From positions 124,001-188,000 of the forward strand of contig JAZQBM010000001.1 of NCBI GenBank assembly GCA_045545735.1: a stretch of DNA of 64,000 nt, given 5' to 3'. The translations under genes were made by a program, and so were the position numbers. Below the pieces are notes generated by a model. That model made no database searches. It was not told where the DNA came from and saw nothing but the letters and a program-made list of their open reading frames with translations. Shown here piece by piece: positions 17,468-26,079 of the stretch (position 1 is the stretch's first letter; each line of letters opens with the position of its first letter). The stretch is from Fimenecus sp045545735 (GTDB lineage: Bacteria > Bacillota > Clostridia > Oscillospirales > Acutalibacteraceae).

Positions 17468-19473
17468 AAATAACTCTTGCAAAAACCGCAGGTTTCTGCT
17501 TTGGTGTAAACAGAGCTGTAAATATGCTTTATGATTTGGTTGAAGAGGGTGTAAAAGTCTGCACACTTGGACCCATAATTCATAATCCACAAGTTGTTGC
17601 TGATTTAGAAAGTAAAGGCGTAAATATAATAAATAATATTGAAGACGCAAGTGCTGATAAAAAAGTTGTAATCCGAACTCATGGTGTTGAACAGGAGATA
17701 CTGAATTATTGCAGTGTAAAATTTCTTGATTATACTGATGCTACTTGTCCATTCGTTAAAAAAATTCATAAAATTGTGCAAAAGAATTCAGAAGAGTATT
17801 TGCCCGTTCTCATAGCAGGGGACAAAAAACACCCTGAAGTTATAGGCATAAAAAGTTATTGCAACGGCAATTGCTTCGTGTTTAATTCTGTTGAAGAACT
17901 TGATGAAATTTTAAATAGTAATGAATTTAATTATGAAAAACCATTTTTAGTGGTGTCGCAGACTACTTTTAGCACAAAAGAATGGAAAAAATGTGTAAAA
18001 AAAATAAAAATACTATATACAAATGCGATAATTTTTGATACAATATGTAGTGCGACCGAAGAAAGACAGGCAGAAGCACTTATGTTGTCAAAAGAAAACG
18101 ATGCTATGATAATAATAGGTGGTCGAACAAGTTCCAATACAGCAAAACTTAAAGCTGTTTGTGAGCCCAACTGCCCGACTTATTTGATTGAAACTGCTGA
18201 TGAGCTTTTGGACATAGCCTTCAGTGGAATCAACTCAATAGGCGTTACTGCCGGTGCATCAACACCTGACAGTATAATTAAGGAGGTACTAAAAACTATG
18301 TCCGAGAAATTTGAAAACGCAAACACAATTAATATGGAGGAAACAGGCTTTGAGCAAATGCTTGAGGAATCATTAAGTGCTATGAGTTCTGACCAGAATG
18401 TAGTAGGTACAGTTGTTGGCTTTACTGCTACTGAAATTCAGGTTGAAATCGCTGGCAGAAAACATACAGGCTACGTTCCTTTTGATGAATATAGTGATGA
18501 CCCTGCAGCTGACCCTAAAGCAGAATTGAAGGTTGGCGACGAAATCAAACTTCGCATTATGAAGACAAATGACGTTGAAGGCACAATCAAGCTTTCAAAG
18601 CGTCTTTATGACCGTGGTGCTATCTGGGAAGGCCTTGAGGCTGACGATACAATCCATACTGGTGTTGTAACTGGTATTGTTGGTGACAACAAAGGTGTAT
18701 TTGTTCAGAGCGGTGCTGTTAAGGTGTTTATTCCTGCTTCACTTGCAAAAATGAGAAGAAATGACTCACTTGAAGACCTTCTCAAAACAACTGTTGAATA
18801 CAAAATCATCGAAGTTAACAAGATGAGAAGAAAAGTAGTTGGTTCAATTCGTGAAGTTGCAGCGGCAAAACGTAAAGAAGTTGAAGATGCTTTCTGGGCA
18901 AATGTTGCAGAAGGTAATGTTTATACAGGTACAGTAAGAAGCCTTACAAACTATGGTGCATTTGTTGACCTTGGTGGTGTTGACGGTATGGTACATATCT
19001 CAGAACTTTCATGGCAGAGAATTAAGCACCCATCAGAAGTTGTAAGCGTTGGCGATGCTGTTGAAGTATATGTAAAAGAACTTGACAGAGAAAATAAGAA
19101 AATTTCTCTTGGTTACAAGAAAGTTGAAGATAATCCTTGGGAAATCCTTAAGCGTGATTATCCTGTTGACAGTGAAGTTGACTGCAAAATTGTAAGTCTT
19201 ACATCATTCGGTGCATTTGCACAGATTATTCCTGGTGTTGACGGTCTTGTTCACATTTCACAGATTTCTCATAAGCACATCGGCACACCTGCTGAAGTTC
19301 TTAAAGTAGGCGATGTTGTTAAGGCTAAGATTATGGAAATTGACTTTGATAAGAAACGCGTTAGCCTTTCAATCAAAGCTCTTGTTGAGCCACCTATAGT
19401 TGAAGAAACTCCTGTTGAAGAGGCTGTTGAAGCTCCTGCAGAAGAAGTTACAGAAGCTCCTGTTGAAGAATAA
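17464..19473 (+). CDS. ispH: Fused 4-hydroxy-3-methylbut-2-enyl diphosphate reductase and S1 RNA-binding protein
   Basis: A 669-residue two-part protein. Residues 1 to about 278 are IspH, the last MEP-pathway enzyme, making IPP and DMAPP with a 4Fe-4S cluster. Cluster cysteines are Cys12 (GFCFGVNRA), Cys95 (DATCPFVKK) and Cys195 (DTICSATEER), with RTHG nearby. Residues about 279-640 hold four S1 RNA-binding domains (two divergent, then YTGTVRSLTNYGAFVDLGG and CKIVSLTSFGAFAQI). The tail is a proline- and glutamate-rich repeat. This fusion is known in Clostridia. GGGAGG precedes the start at 17464. A second GGAGG and in-frame ATG sit at the domain junction (18282-18300). Confidence 0.95.
   Translation: MKITLAKTAGFCFGVNRAVNMLYDLVEEGVKVCTLGPIIHNPQVVADLESKGVNIINNIEDASADKKVVIRTHGVEQEILNYCSVKFLDYTDATCPFVKKIHKIVQKNSEEYLPVLIAGDKKHPEVIGIKSYCNGNCFVFNSVEELDEILNSNEFNYEKPFLVVSQTTFSTKEWKKCVKKIKILYTNAIIFDTICSATEERQAEALMLSKENDAMIIIGGRTSSNTAKLKAVCEPNCPTYLIETADELLDIAFSGINSIGVTAGASTPDSIIKEVLKTMSEKFENANTINMEETGFEQMLEESLSAMSSDQNVVGTVVGFTATEIQVEIAGRKHTGYVPFDEYSDDPAADPKAELKVGDEIKLRIMKTNDVEGTIKLSKRLYDRGAIWEGLEADDTIHTGVVTGIVGDNKGVFVQSGAVKVFIPASLAKMRRNDSLEDLLKTTVEYKIIEVNKMRRKVVGSIREVAAAKRKEVEDAFWANVAEGNVYTGTVRSLTNYGAFVDLGGVDGMVHISELSWQRIKHPSEVVSVGDAVEVYVKELDRENKKISLGYKKVEDNPWEILKRDYPVDSEVDCKIVSLTSFGAFAQIIPGVDGLVHISQISHKHIGTPAEVLKVGDVVKAKIMEIDFDKKRVSLSIKALVEPPIVEETPVEEAVEAPAEEVTEAPVEE
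18280..18300 (+). promoter_or_regulatory. rpsA: Possible internal ribosome-binding site and start for a free S1 protein
   Basis: AAGGAGG (18280-18286) lies 11 bases before an in-frame ATG (18298-18300, Met279), exactly at the IspH-S1 junction. Starting here would give a 391-residue protein, close to stand-alone Firmicutes S1-like proteins of about 380-400 residues. Confidence 0.5.
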
Positions 19474-19508
19474 TTAAATCGGCATTAAGGCCGAAAAGTA
19501 ATTAATTT

Positions 19509-19554
19509 CAGGTCAGATGATGCTAAAACACCGTCTGACCTGTTTGATTTTTTT
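19509..19554 (+). terminator. Terminator after ispH-rpsA
   Basis: Eleven-pair stem, left arm 19509-19519 and right arm 19532-19542, one G-U pair, followed by a T-rich run to 19554. Confidence 0.85.
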
Positions 19555-19565
19555 GAGGTATTATT

Positions 19566-21293
19566 ATGAAAAAAGGTTTTGCTGTTTTGTCGGGCATAGC
19601 TGCAGTAGGTACTGCTGTTGGTAGCAGTTTATTGTATTTGAAGAAAAAAGACATTTGTCCACGTTGTGAAATCAAAAAAGCACTTGCAAAGACTAAAATT
19701 CACTATACAAAGGATGAAATGTATAATAACGGTGCAGCTTTGACTCCACCAATGGGCTGGTCAAGTTGGAATATTTTCAGACACAAAATTGATGAAAATG
19801 TCATTCTTCAAATTGCAAACGCAGTTAAAGAATCAGGTCTTGCAGATGCGGGATACGTGTATATTAATCTTGACGACTGCTGGCAGTCATCTATGCGTGA
19901 CGAAAACGGCAGAATGCAGGGCGATTTAACTACATTCCCACACGGCATTAAATGGCTTGTAGAACAAGTGAATGATATGGGACTTAAACTTGGTATCTAT
20001 TCATCAAATGGTACTCTTACTTGTGAAGATTTGCCTGCGTCACTTTATAACGAAAGAATTGATGCTGAAACTTTTGCAGAATGGGGTGTAGAATATTTCA
20101 AATATGACTATTGTCATCATGTACTCATTCCAACTGATGCACCATATATTGATAGTATTTCTATTGGCGGTGACGGGATTGATGGCGAACTTGTATTCCC
20201 CGCAAAAGATGGTGTTCTTAAAGGTGAAGCAAGAGTTGTTAACGAAAAAGATGGGAAATCTTACGTAAAAGGGCTTTGCAGCGGTATGGGAACAATTGAG
20301 TTTAATAATATTGTTGTGCCTGCTGATGGTGAATATATTTTGACGCTTGTAATGAGAAAGAATACCTGCGACGGTCAGTTCTGCGTTGTTACTATAAATA
20401 ATGTTGACAAATATGATTTTCTTATTGCAGAACAAAAAGCGTTTTCACGTGAGGGCAGAAGACAAATTAAGATTAATCTTAAAGCGGGAACCAACACAAT
20501 TTCTATTACAAATCCTGTTGGTTCACCTATGGACAGTGCCGCTATGCAGTATGAAAAAATGGGTAAAGAACTTATTCGTGCTACAAAGAAATACGCTGAA
20601 GAGAATAATTGTGAAGAAAAGAAAATTCTTTATTCAATCTGCGAATGGGGAAATAATCAACCTTGGAAATGGGGCGGAAAAGCGGGTAACATTTGGCGAA
20701 CAACACCTGACATTCAACCATTTTGGGCATCTGTTGTTGGCATTTATGAGGTTAATGTTAGACTTGCAAAATATGCTCAACCTGGTGCGTTTAATGACCC
20801 TGATATGCTTGAGGTTGGTAACGGAAAACTTACTGTTGAAGAGAATAAATCTCACTTTACATTGTGGGCGATGATGGCAGCACCACTTATTCTCGGTAAT
20901 GATATTCGTGATTTCATTAAGTCGGACGGCACAGTAGATACAGATAATATAATTCTTGAAATTCTTACAAACAAAGATGTTATTGCTATTGACCAAGATA
21001 AACTTGGAATTCAATGTTCAAGAGTAAAAACTAATGGTATAACAGATATTCTTGTAAAACCGCTTGAGAATAATGAAGTTGCAATTTGTTTCTTTAATAA
21101 AGGGCTATCAAAAACAAAAATTAGTTATTCTGTTGCAGATTTACACAATATTGTCAATGTAACCTTGCCAAAGACAGGTAAATACCTATGTAAAGAATTG
21201 TGGGACAAAACAGAAACAGTCGTTACTGATACTATTTCTGCTGAAGTTGATTCTCACGGCGTAAAAGTATTCCGAATTTCTGCTGTGAAGTAA
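19566..21293 (+). CDS. GH27 alpha-galactosidase with inserted carbohydrate-binding-like module
   Basis: A 575-residue glycoside hydrolase of family 27, which removes terminal alpha-1,6-galactose from raffinose-type sugars and galactomannans. It opens with a hydrophobic segment (5-25) followed by KKK, so it may be membrane anchored; no clear cleavage site. A CPRC pair follows. Catalytic motifs: TPPMGWSSWN, LDDCW, the nucleophile Asp181 in KYDYC and the acid/base Asp382 in WRTTPDI. These aspartates are about 60 residues apart in family members such as human GLA. Here they are 201 apart, owing to an insert at about 190-325 that looks like a CBM35/CBM6 beta-sandwich. Single-gene unit; it overlaps the convergent next gene by 62 bases. 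Confidence 0.9.
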   Translation: MKKGFAVLSGIAAVGTAVGSSLLYLKKKDICPRCEIKKALAKTKIHYTKDEMYNNGAALTPPMGWSSWNIFRHKIDENVILQIANAVKESGLADAGYVYINLDDCWQSSMRDENGRMQGDLTTFPHGIKWLVEQVNDMGLKLGIYSSNGTLTCEDLPASLYNERIDAETFAEWGVEYFKYDYCHHVLIPTDAPYIDSISIGGDGIDGELVFPAKDGVLKGEARVVNEKDGKSYVKGLCSGMGTIEFNNIVVPADGEYILTLVMRKNTCDGQFCVVTINNVDKYDFLIAEQKAFSREGRRQIKINLKAGTNTISITNPVGSPMDSAAMQYEKMGKELIRATKKYAEENNCEEKKILYSICEWGNNQPWKWGGKAGNIWRTTPDIQPFWASVVGIYEVNVRLAKYAQPGAFNDPDMLEVGNGKLTVEENKSHFTLWAMMAAPLILGNDIRDFIKSDGTVDTDNIILEILTNKDVIAIDQDKLGIQCSRVKTNGITDILVKPLENNEVAICFFNKGLSKTKISYSVADLHNIVNVTLPKTGKYLCKELWDKTETVVTDTISAEVDSHGVKVFRISAVK

Positions 21294-21666
21294 TTCTTTT
21301 AACCAGATTAAAGGATTTCAATATTACGTAAGATATAGCAAACCAACAAGCACAAAACGGTAAAGAAATTACACCAAGAAAGTTTACAGGTGTATTTGTG
21401 TAATCCCAAACAGCAAAGTTAAATAATTTATTTACAACTAAACCGACGGTTAATTCCATTGTGGTTATGATTACAGCACCGATTAATGATTTTACAAGAA
21501 TACTCGTGCTTTCAAGTGCCTCATTAAGAATGTAAAGGCATAAGAAAGCAGAGCCACCCGTAATTATCATTGACCAATGTGTGTAACCTCGGAATGCAAT
21601 TTCAATAAGTCCGTAACCTAATCCGCCAATAATAAGTAATAAAATACTTTTCTCAAAACTTTTCAA
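21232..21666 (-). CDS. Small membrane protein, putative ABC transporter permease (CmpB, PF06541-like)
   Basis: A 144-residue integral membrane protein with about four transmembrane segments, resembling the family annotated as putative ABC-transporter type IV / CmpB. No ATPase partner is adjacent and its function is unknown. The start is TTG at 21666, with AGGGTGATT a few bases upstream. Its last 20 codons overlap, antisense, the end of the alpha-galactosidase gene. Confidence 0.7.
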   Translation of the reverse strand: MKSFEKSILLLIIGGLGYGLIEIAFRGYTHWSMIITGGSAFLCLYILNEALESTSILVKSLIGAVIITTMELTVGLVVNKLFNFAVWDYTNTPVNFLGVISLPFCACWFAISYVILKSFNLVKRITSQQKFGILLRRENQLQQK

Positions 21667-21741
21667 AATTAATCACCCTGATACAGTATTCCCCAAAACA
21701 ATTGGGTTATATTTGGCATAAAATGGTTAGGGTGATTATGC

Positions 21742-22401
21742 TTGAAGATTAATTCTAAAAAACGAAAATTCAAAAAAAGGGCTTTGAAATTGATATTTTG
21801 CTTACTGATTATTTCTATCATAGGTTTAATATTTTTTGAAACAAGAGCAAAACCTGTTATTATTGAAGTTGCGGTTGCACAGTCGGAAAATATTGCATCA
21901 GCTATTATTGAAAATGCTATTATTTCTGTATTGTATGAAAATGGAATTACATATTCATCTCTTGTAGATATTGAAAAGGATGATGGTGGTAGAGTTACAA
22001 CTGTTAAAGCAGATACAATTAAAATGAATATGCTGAAAAGCGAAATCGGTAGTGAAATTTCAAGCGAAATTTTAGAAACCGATAGTCGCGAAATCAGTAT
22101 TCCTTTAGGCACAATTATTGGTATAAGTGCCTTGTCAGGAAAAGGACCGAAAATTAAAACTACTGTTACATTAACAAGTAATGTAACGTCAACTATAAAC
22201 AATACATTCACATCTGCAGGTATAAATCAGACATTGCACGAAATTTTTGTGAATGTAAATGCAACTATTTATGTGGTTATGCCAAAAAACACCGCAACGG
22301 CAGAGGTGAATACTAACTATTGTATAGCACAAACTGTAATTATTGGCACAGTACCTGAAACGTTTGCAGATTTTCAAAATAAAGGTGAAACAAATGAGTG
22401 A
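21742..22401 (+). CDS. yunB: Sporulation protein YunB
   Basis: A 219-residue protein with an N-terminal transmembrane helix (about 14-31) and the conserved YunB body (ARPVIIEVAVAQSEN-like start, IPLGTIIGISALSGKGPKI core, ATIYVVMP near the end). In B. subtilis yunB is a mother-cell sporulation gene; its precise role is poorly defined. The start is TTG at 21742, seven bases after AGGGTG. An ATG at 21738 is too close to that site and runs into a stop after four codons. ligA starts within its last codons. Confidence 0.88.
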   Translation: MKINSKKRKFKKRALKLIFCLLIISIIGLIFFETRAKPVIIEVAVAQSENIASAIIENAIISVLYENGITYSSLVDIEKDDGGRVTTVKADTIKMNMLKSEIGSEISSEILETDSREISIPLGTIIGISALSGKGPKIKTTVTLTSNVTSTINNTFTSAGINQTLHEIFVNVNATIYVVMPKNTATAEVNTNYCIAQTVIIGTVPETFADFQNKGETNE

Positions 22402-24376
22402 TTTTGAACAGAAAAAGTTAAGAGCGGAACAGTTGCGTAAGGAACTCAATCATCATATCTATCGTTACTATGTTGAAAACGAAAATGATATTGAAGATTA
22501 TGAGTACGATATGCTTATGCGTGAGCTCGACTCAATTGAAAAAGAATATCCCGAGTTATTAGCACCTGATTCACCAACACACAGAGTAGGTGGTCAGGCT
22601 GATGGACTTTTTGAAACAGTTGTTCATACTGTAAAAATGGAAAGTTTGCAGGATGCTTTTTCTCATGACGAAGTCCATGATTTCAATAAACGAGTTAAAG
22701 ATGTTTTCTCAAATGCTCAGTATGTTGTTGAGCCTAAAATTGATGGACTTTCAGTTTCCCTTGAATACACAAATGGTGTGTTCACACGCGGTTCAACTCG
22801 TGGCGACGGTGTTCAGGGTGAAGATATTACCGCAAATCTCCGTACTATTAAATCAATCCCATTAAGACTTAAAAAGGAGATTCCTTTTATTGAAGTTCGT
22901 GGCGAAGTGTATATGCCACGCGAAGTGTTCTTGAAGATTGTTGAAAAACAAGAACTTAACGGTGAAAAGCCGTTCAAAAATCCAAGAAATGCTGCCGCAG
23001 GTAGTATAAGACAAAAAAATCCTAAAATTACCGCTGAACGTAATCTTGATATTTATGTTTTTAATATTCAACAGGTTGATGGTGTAGAAATTAAAGGACA
23101 TTATGAATCCCTTGAATTTTTAAAGGAATTAGGATTTAAAACCATTCCGTTCTATAATAAATTTAATAACATTGATGACACATTAAAAGAAATTGAACGT
23201 ATTGGTGAAATTCGTTATACATTACCATTTGATATTGATGGTGCAGTAATTAAAACTGACGACTTCTCAATGCGTGAGGCAATAGGAAGTACTGCAAAGT
23301 TCCCTAAATGGGCATTGGCTTATAAATACCCACCTGAAGAAAAAGAAACTAAACTTATTGATATCGAAATCAATGTTGGCAGAACAGGTGTGTTAACTCC
23401 AACGGCAGTCTTTGAACCTGTACTTGTTGCAGGCTCAACTGTTAGCCGTGCAACTTTGCACAATGAAGATTTTATAAAAGAAAAAGGTATAAGAATTGGC
23501 GATACAGTCAAAATCAGAAAAGCAGGAGACATTATTCCGGAAGTTCTTTCTGTTGTTAAACACGAAGAAAATGCCGTTCCATATGAAATGCCAAAATTCT
23601 GTCCGTCATGCAATTCACCTGTGCATCGTGAAAATGGTGAGGCTGCAATCCGTTGCGATAATCCTGATTGTCCTGCGCAGCTTTTACGAGTGCTTATTCA
23701 TTTCTGTTCTCGTGATGCTATGGATATTGAAGGTCTTGGCGATGCAGTTCTTGAAACACTCTTGAATCAAGGTTTAATCAGTAAGATTGCTGATATTTAT
23801 CGTATTGATTATGATAAAATTGCACAACTAGAGGGTATGGGCAAAAAGAGTGCTGACAATATGCGAAATGCAGTCGAAAAGTCAAAGCAAAATGACTTGG
23901 CAAAGCTTGTGTTTGCATTTGGTATACGTCATATAGGTCAAAAGGCTTCAAAATTGCTCTCAGACCACTTTTTAACACTTGATAACATAATTTCTGCATC
24001 TAAAGAAGAAATCTTAAATATCGAAGGTTTTGGCGAAATTATGGCTGATTCAGTAGTTGAATTTTTCTCACTTGAACAGACAAAACAAATGGTTGAAGAA
24101 CTAAAAAACTTTGGTCTTAATATGGAAAGTCAGCGAGAAATTAAAGACAATCGATTTGAGGGTATGACTTTTGTGCTTACAGGTACACTTTCAACCTACG
24201 GCAGAAAAGAAGCACAAGAGATTATTGAGTCATATGGCGGAAAAGCATCTTCATCTGTATCAAAGAAAACAACCTATGTTTTAGCAGGCGAGGCAGCAGG
24301 CTCAAAACTTCAAAAAGCCACAGATTTAGGCATTACAATAATCAACGAAGAGCAATTCGCTGAAATGATAAAATAA
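22394..24376 (+). CDS. ligA: NAD-dependent DNA ligase
   Basis: Seals nicks in replication and repair using NAD. The 660-residue length is standard. The adenylation motif is Lys115 in EPKIDG, followed by TRGDGVQGEDIT. The OB fold, a four-cysteine zinc finger (CPSC and CDNPDC), helix-hairpin-helix repeats and a C-terminal BRCT domain (about 585-660; GMTFVLTGTL) are present. The ATG at 22394 follows AGGTGAAACA and overlaps the yunB stop by eight bases. The longer in-frame start at 22343 lies within yunB and has no site. Confidence 0.97.
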   Translation: MSDFEQKKLRAEQLRKELNHHIYRYYVENENDIEDYEYDMLMRELDSIEKEYPELLAPDSPTHRVGGQADGLFETVVHTVKMESLQDAFSHDEVHDFNKRVKDVFSNAQYVVEPKIDGLSVSLEYTNGVFTRGSTRGDGVQGEDITANLRTIKSIPLRLKKEIPFIEVRGEVYMPREVFLKIVEKQELNGEKPFKNPRNAAAGSIRQKNPKITAERNLDIYVFNIQQVDGVEIKGHYESLEFLKELGFKTIPFYNKFNNIDDTLKEIERIGEIRYTLPFDIDGAVIKTDDFSMREAIGSTAKFPKWALAYKYPPEEKETKLIDIEINVGRTGVLTPTAVFEPVLVAGSTVSRATLHNEDFIKEKGIRIGDTVKIRKAGDIIPEVLSVVKHEENAVPYEMPKFCPSCNSPVHRENGEAAIRCDNPDCPAQLLRVLIHFCSRDAMDIEGLGDAVLETLLNQGLISKIADIYRIDYDKIAQLEGMGKKSADNMRNAVEKSKQNDLAKLVFAFGIRHIGQKASKLLSDHFLTLDNIISASKEEILNIEGFGEIMADSVVEFFSLEQTKQMVEELKNFGLNMESQREIKDNRFEGMTFVLTGTLSTYGRKEAQEIIESYGGKASSSVSKKTTYVLAGEAAGSKLQKATDLGITIINEEQFAEMIK

Positions 24377-24379
24377 CAA

Positions 24380-24405
24380 AAGGACGGTTTTATCAAACCG
24401 TCCTT
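24380..24405. terminator. Bidirectional terminator between ligA and the RluA gene
   Basis: Perfect eleven-pair stem AAGGACGGTTT / AAACCGTCCTT, loop TATC, between convergent genes. Confidence 0.9.
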
Positions 24406-24411
24406 ATATCT

Positions 24412-25374
24412 TTATAATCCTTTATTATAAAATTCATTCTTAAACCATACATCATCAACTGTAAATTCTTTATGATTTAAGTATTCAAGTATTCCCGCAT
24501 CTGTTGTGAAATCAAATGCAAGTTTATATGAATATAAAAACTGCTTTTTATAGCCATATTTCTTATTTTGAGCATTTGTGCCATATTTTCCATCGCCTAA
24601 AAGCGGATGACCGATTGATGCAAAATGTGCACGAATTTGATGTGTGCGACCTGTAAGCAATTCAACCTCAACAAGCGACAAATCTCCATCACTATCAATC
24701 ACGTTGTACTTAGTACGAATTTCTTTTGAATCTTCAGTTTTCTTCTTTGAAACAGTAACTTTGTTTTTGCTTTCATCTTTAACAAGATAGCCTTCAAGAA
24801 GTCCGCTCTTTTTCTTAATTTCGCCGTGAACTATGCAAAGATAAAATTTGTGCAATTCACGGTCTTTCATTTTTTGGTTAAGAATACGAAGCGTTTCTGC
24901 GTTTTTCGCCGCAATTACAATACCGCCTGTATTACGGTCAATTCTGTTTACAAGAGATGGCACAAACGAATTTTCATCGTCAGGTTTGTATTCTCCTTTT
25001 TCATAAAGATAACGCTTTATTCTGCCAATTAAAGTGTCAATATATTCATTATCGTCAGGGTGGGAGAGTACACCAACTTTCTTGTCGCAAAGAATGATAT
25101 TATTATCTTCATAAATAATATTTAGATTTTTAGATGCTTTAAGAAAATCATATTTTTCAGGTGCTTTTTCAAAAAATTCATCATTTATATACATATCAAC
25201 AACATCACCGAGATTAAGACGAGTTGAAATCTCAGCACGCTTACCGTTTACCTTAATTCTTTTAATTCTTATATATTTATACATAAGTGCTTTTGGAAGC
25301 AGGGGAACGGATTTTGTTATGAACTTGTCAAGACGTTGGTCAGCATCATTTTTATTGATTGTAAAACTTTTCAT
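24412..25374 (-). CDS. RluA family pseudouridine synthase
   Basis: Isomerises uridine to pseudouridine in rRNA or tRNA, 320 residues. An N-terminal S4 RNA-binding domain (about 10-75) precedes the catalytic domain. The catalytic aspartate lies in NRIDRNTGG, where HRLDxxTSG is usual. GRTHQIRAHFASIGHPLLGD is the family's C-terminal motif. GAGGTG precedes the ATG. The exact target base cannot be read from sequence. Confidence 0.92.
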   Translation of the reverse strand: MKSFTINKNDADQRLDKFITKSVPLLPKALMYKYIRIKRIKVNGKRAEISTRLNLGDVVDMYINDEFFEKAPEKYDFLKASKNLNIIYEDNNIILCDKKVGVLSHPDDNEYIDTLIGRIKRYLYEKGEYKPDDENSFVPSLVNRIDRNTGGIVIAAKNAETLRILNQKMKDRELHKFYLCIVHGEIKKKSGLLEGYLVKDESKNKVTVSKKKTEDSKEIRTKYNVIDSDGDLSLVEVELLTGRTHQIRAHFASIGHPLLGDGKYGTNAQNKKYGYKKQFLYSYKLAFDFTTDAGILEYLNHKEFTVDDVWFKNEFYNKGL

Positions 25375-25401
25375 TTTTGCACCTCAATTTTGTATCAATT
25401 A

Positions 25402-25430
25402 AATATACCACAACTTAAATTGCTTTTCAA
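25402..25430 (-). promoter_or_regulatory. Predicted promoter of the RluA gene
   Basis: Minus strand: TTGAAA (25430-25425), 17 bases, TATATT (25407-25402). Confidence 0.6.
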
Positions 25431-25431
25431 C

Positions 25432-25460
25432 TTGAAACTTATAATATTTTGGTATAGAAT
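25432..25460 (+). promoter_or_regulatory. Predicted promoter of the small membrane protein gene
   Basis: TTGAAA (25432-25437), 17 bases, TAGAAT (25455-25460). Its -35 box is one base from the -35 box of the opposite promoter. Confidence 0.55.
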
Positions 25461-25476
25461 ATTTGTGGTGATAAAA

Positions 25477-26010
25477 ATGGAAATAAACAAAATTCATTAC
25501 AAGCAATTAAGTGAGCCGAAAAAGATTTATATTGACGCGTCTACGCTTAAAATTCGTGAAAAGCTCAATGTTGCATTCAAAAATCCAACTGCTGAAGACG
25601 ATATGACAGGAATTTTTGGTAAATTTTATAAACTTGATAAAATGTATAAGTTGAAATATATTTATACACGAAACAAGCAACTTCAACCAATGACTTTTGA
25701 CAGATACCATTATCTTGTTGACGTTGGTGAAGACGAAAACGGCTCATATATTGAATATGCTATGGTTTATGATAAACTCTATGACCCGTTAATCAGACTT
25801 GTTTACATAATTGCAGTTTTTGCAGTTCTTGCTTACCTTTTATATTCTTACAAACTTGGTGCTATGAGTATTTTTTCTGCAAGTGTGCTTGGTGCAATTG
25901 TATTAGTATCAGTAGCACTTGTATTCAAAAGGTCTAAAGAATCACAAGAAGAATGTCAAAAAGTAGAAAATCTTTTCAAAAAATTAATTTTAGATATAGA
26001 TTTTAGTTGA
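25477..26010 (+). CDS. Small membrane protein of unknown function
   Basis: A 177-residue protein I do not recognise. A soluble N-terminal part of about 105 residues, rich in charged and aromatic residues, precedes two transmembrane helices (about 108-125 and 130-150) and a short charged tail. The ATG at 25477 is preferred to a frame opening at 25336, which would run antisense through the RluA start; GTGGTGAT precedes 25477. It has its own promoter. The promoter of the next gene overlaps its stop codon. Confidence 0.65.
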   Translation: MEINKIHYKQLSEPKKIYIDASTLKIREKLNVAFKNPTAEDDMTGIFGKFYKLDKMYKLKYIYTRNKQLQPMTFDRYHYLVDVGEDENGSYIEYAMVYDKLYDPLIRLVYIIAVFAVLAYLLYSYKLGAMSIFSASVLGAIVLVSVALVFKRSKESQEECQKVENLFKKLILDIDFS

Positions 26011-26035
26011 CAAAATGAATTTATTAATGTATTAT
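26007..26035 (+). promoter_or_regulatory. Strong sigma-A promoter of the amino-acid ABC operon
   Basis: TTGACA (26007-26012), 17 bases, TATTAT (26030-26035). The -35 overlaps the previous gene's TGA stop. Confidence 0.75.
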
Positions 26036-26079
26036 ATTAGCATATTATCACTTTAACACGCTAAAAGGAGTTAAAAATT

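Noticed and set aside
20401..20874. Open frame of 157 codons in another frame within the alpha-galactosidase gene
   Set aside because: It is out of frame with a conserved catalytic domain and lacks a start site; no protein family is recognisable.
21738..21752. Four-codon frame (ATG to TAA) overlapping the yunB start
   Set aside because: The ATG is only three bases from the AGGGTG site, while TTG at 21742 is ideally spaced. It is most likely chance.
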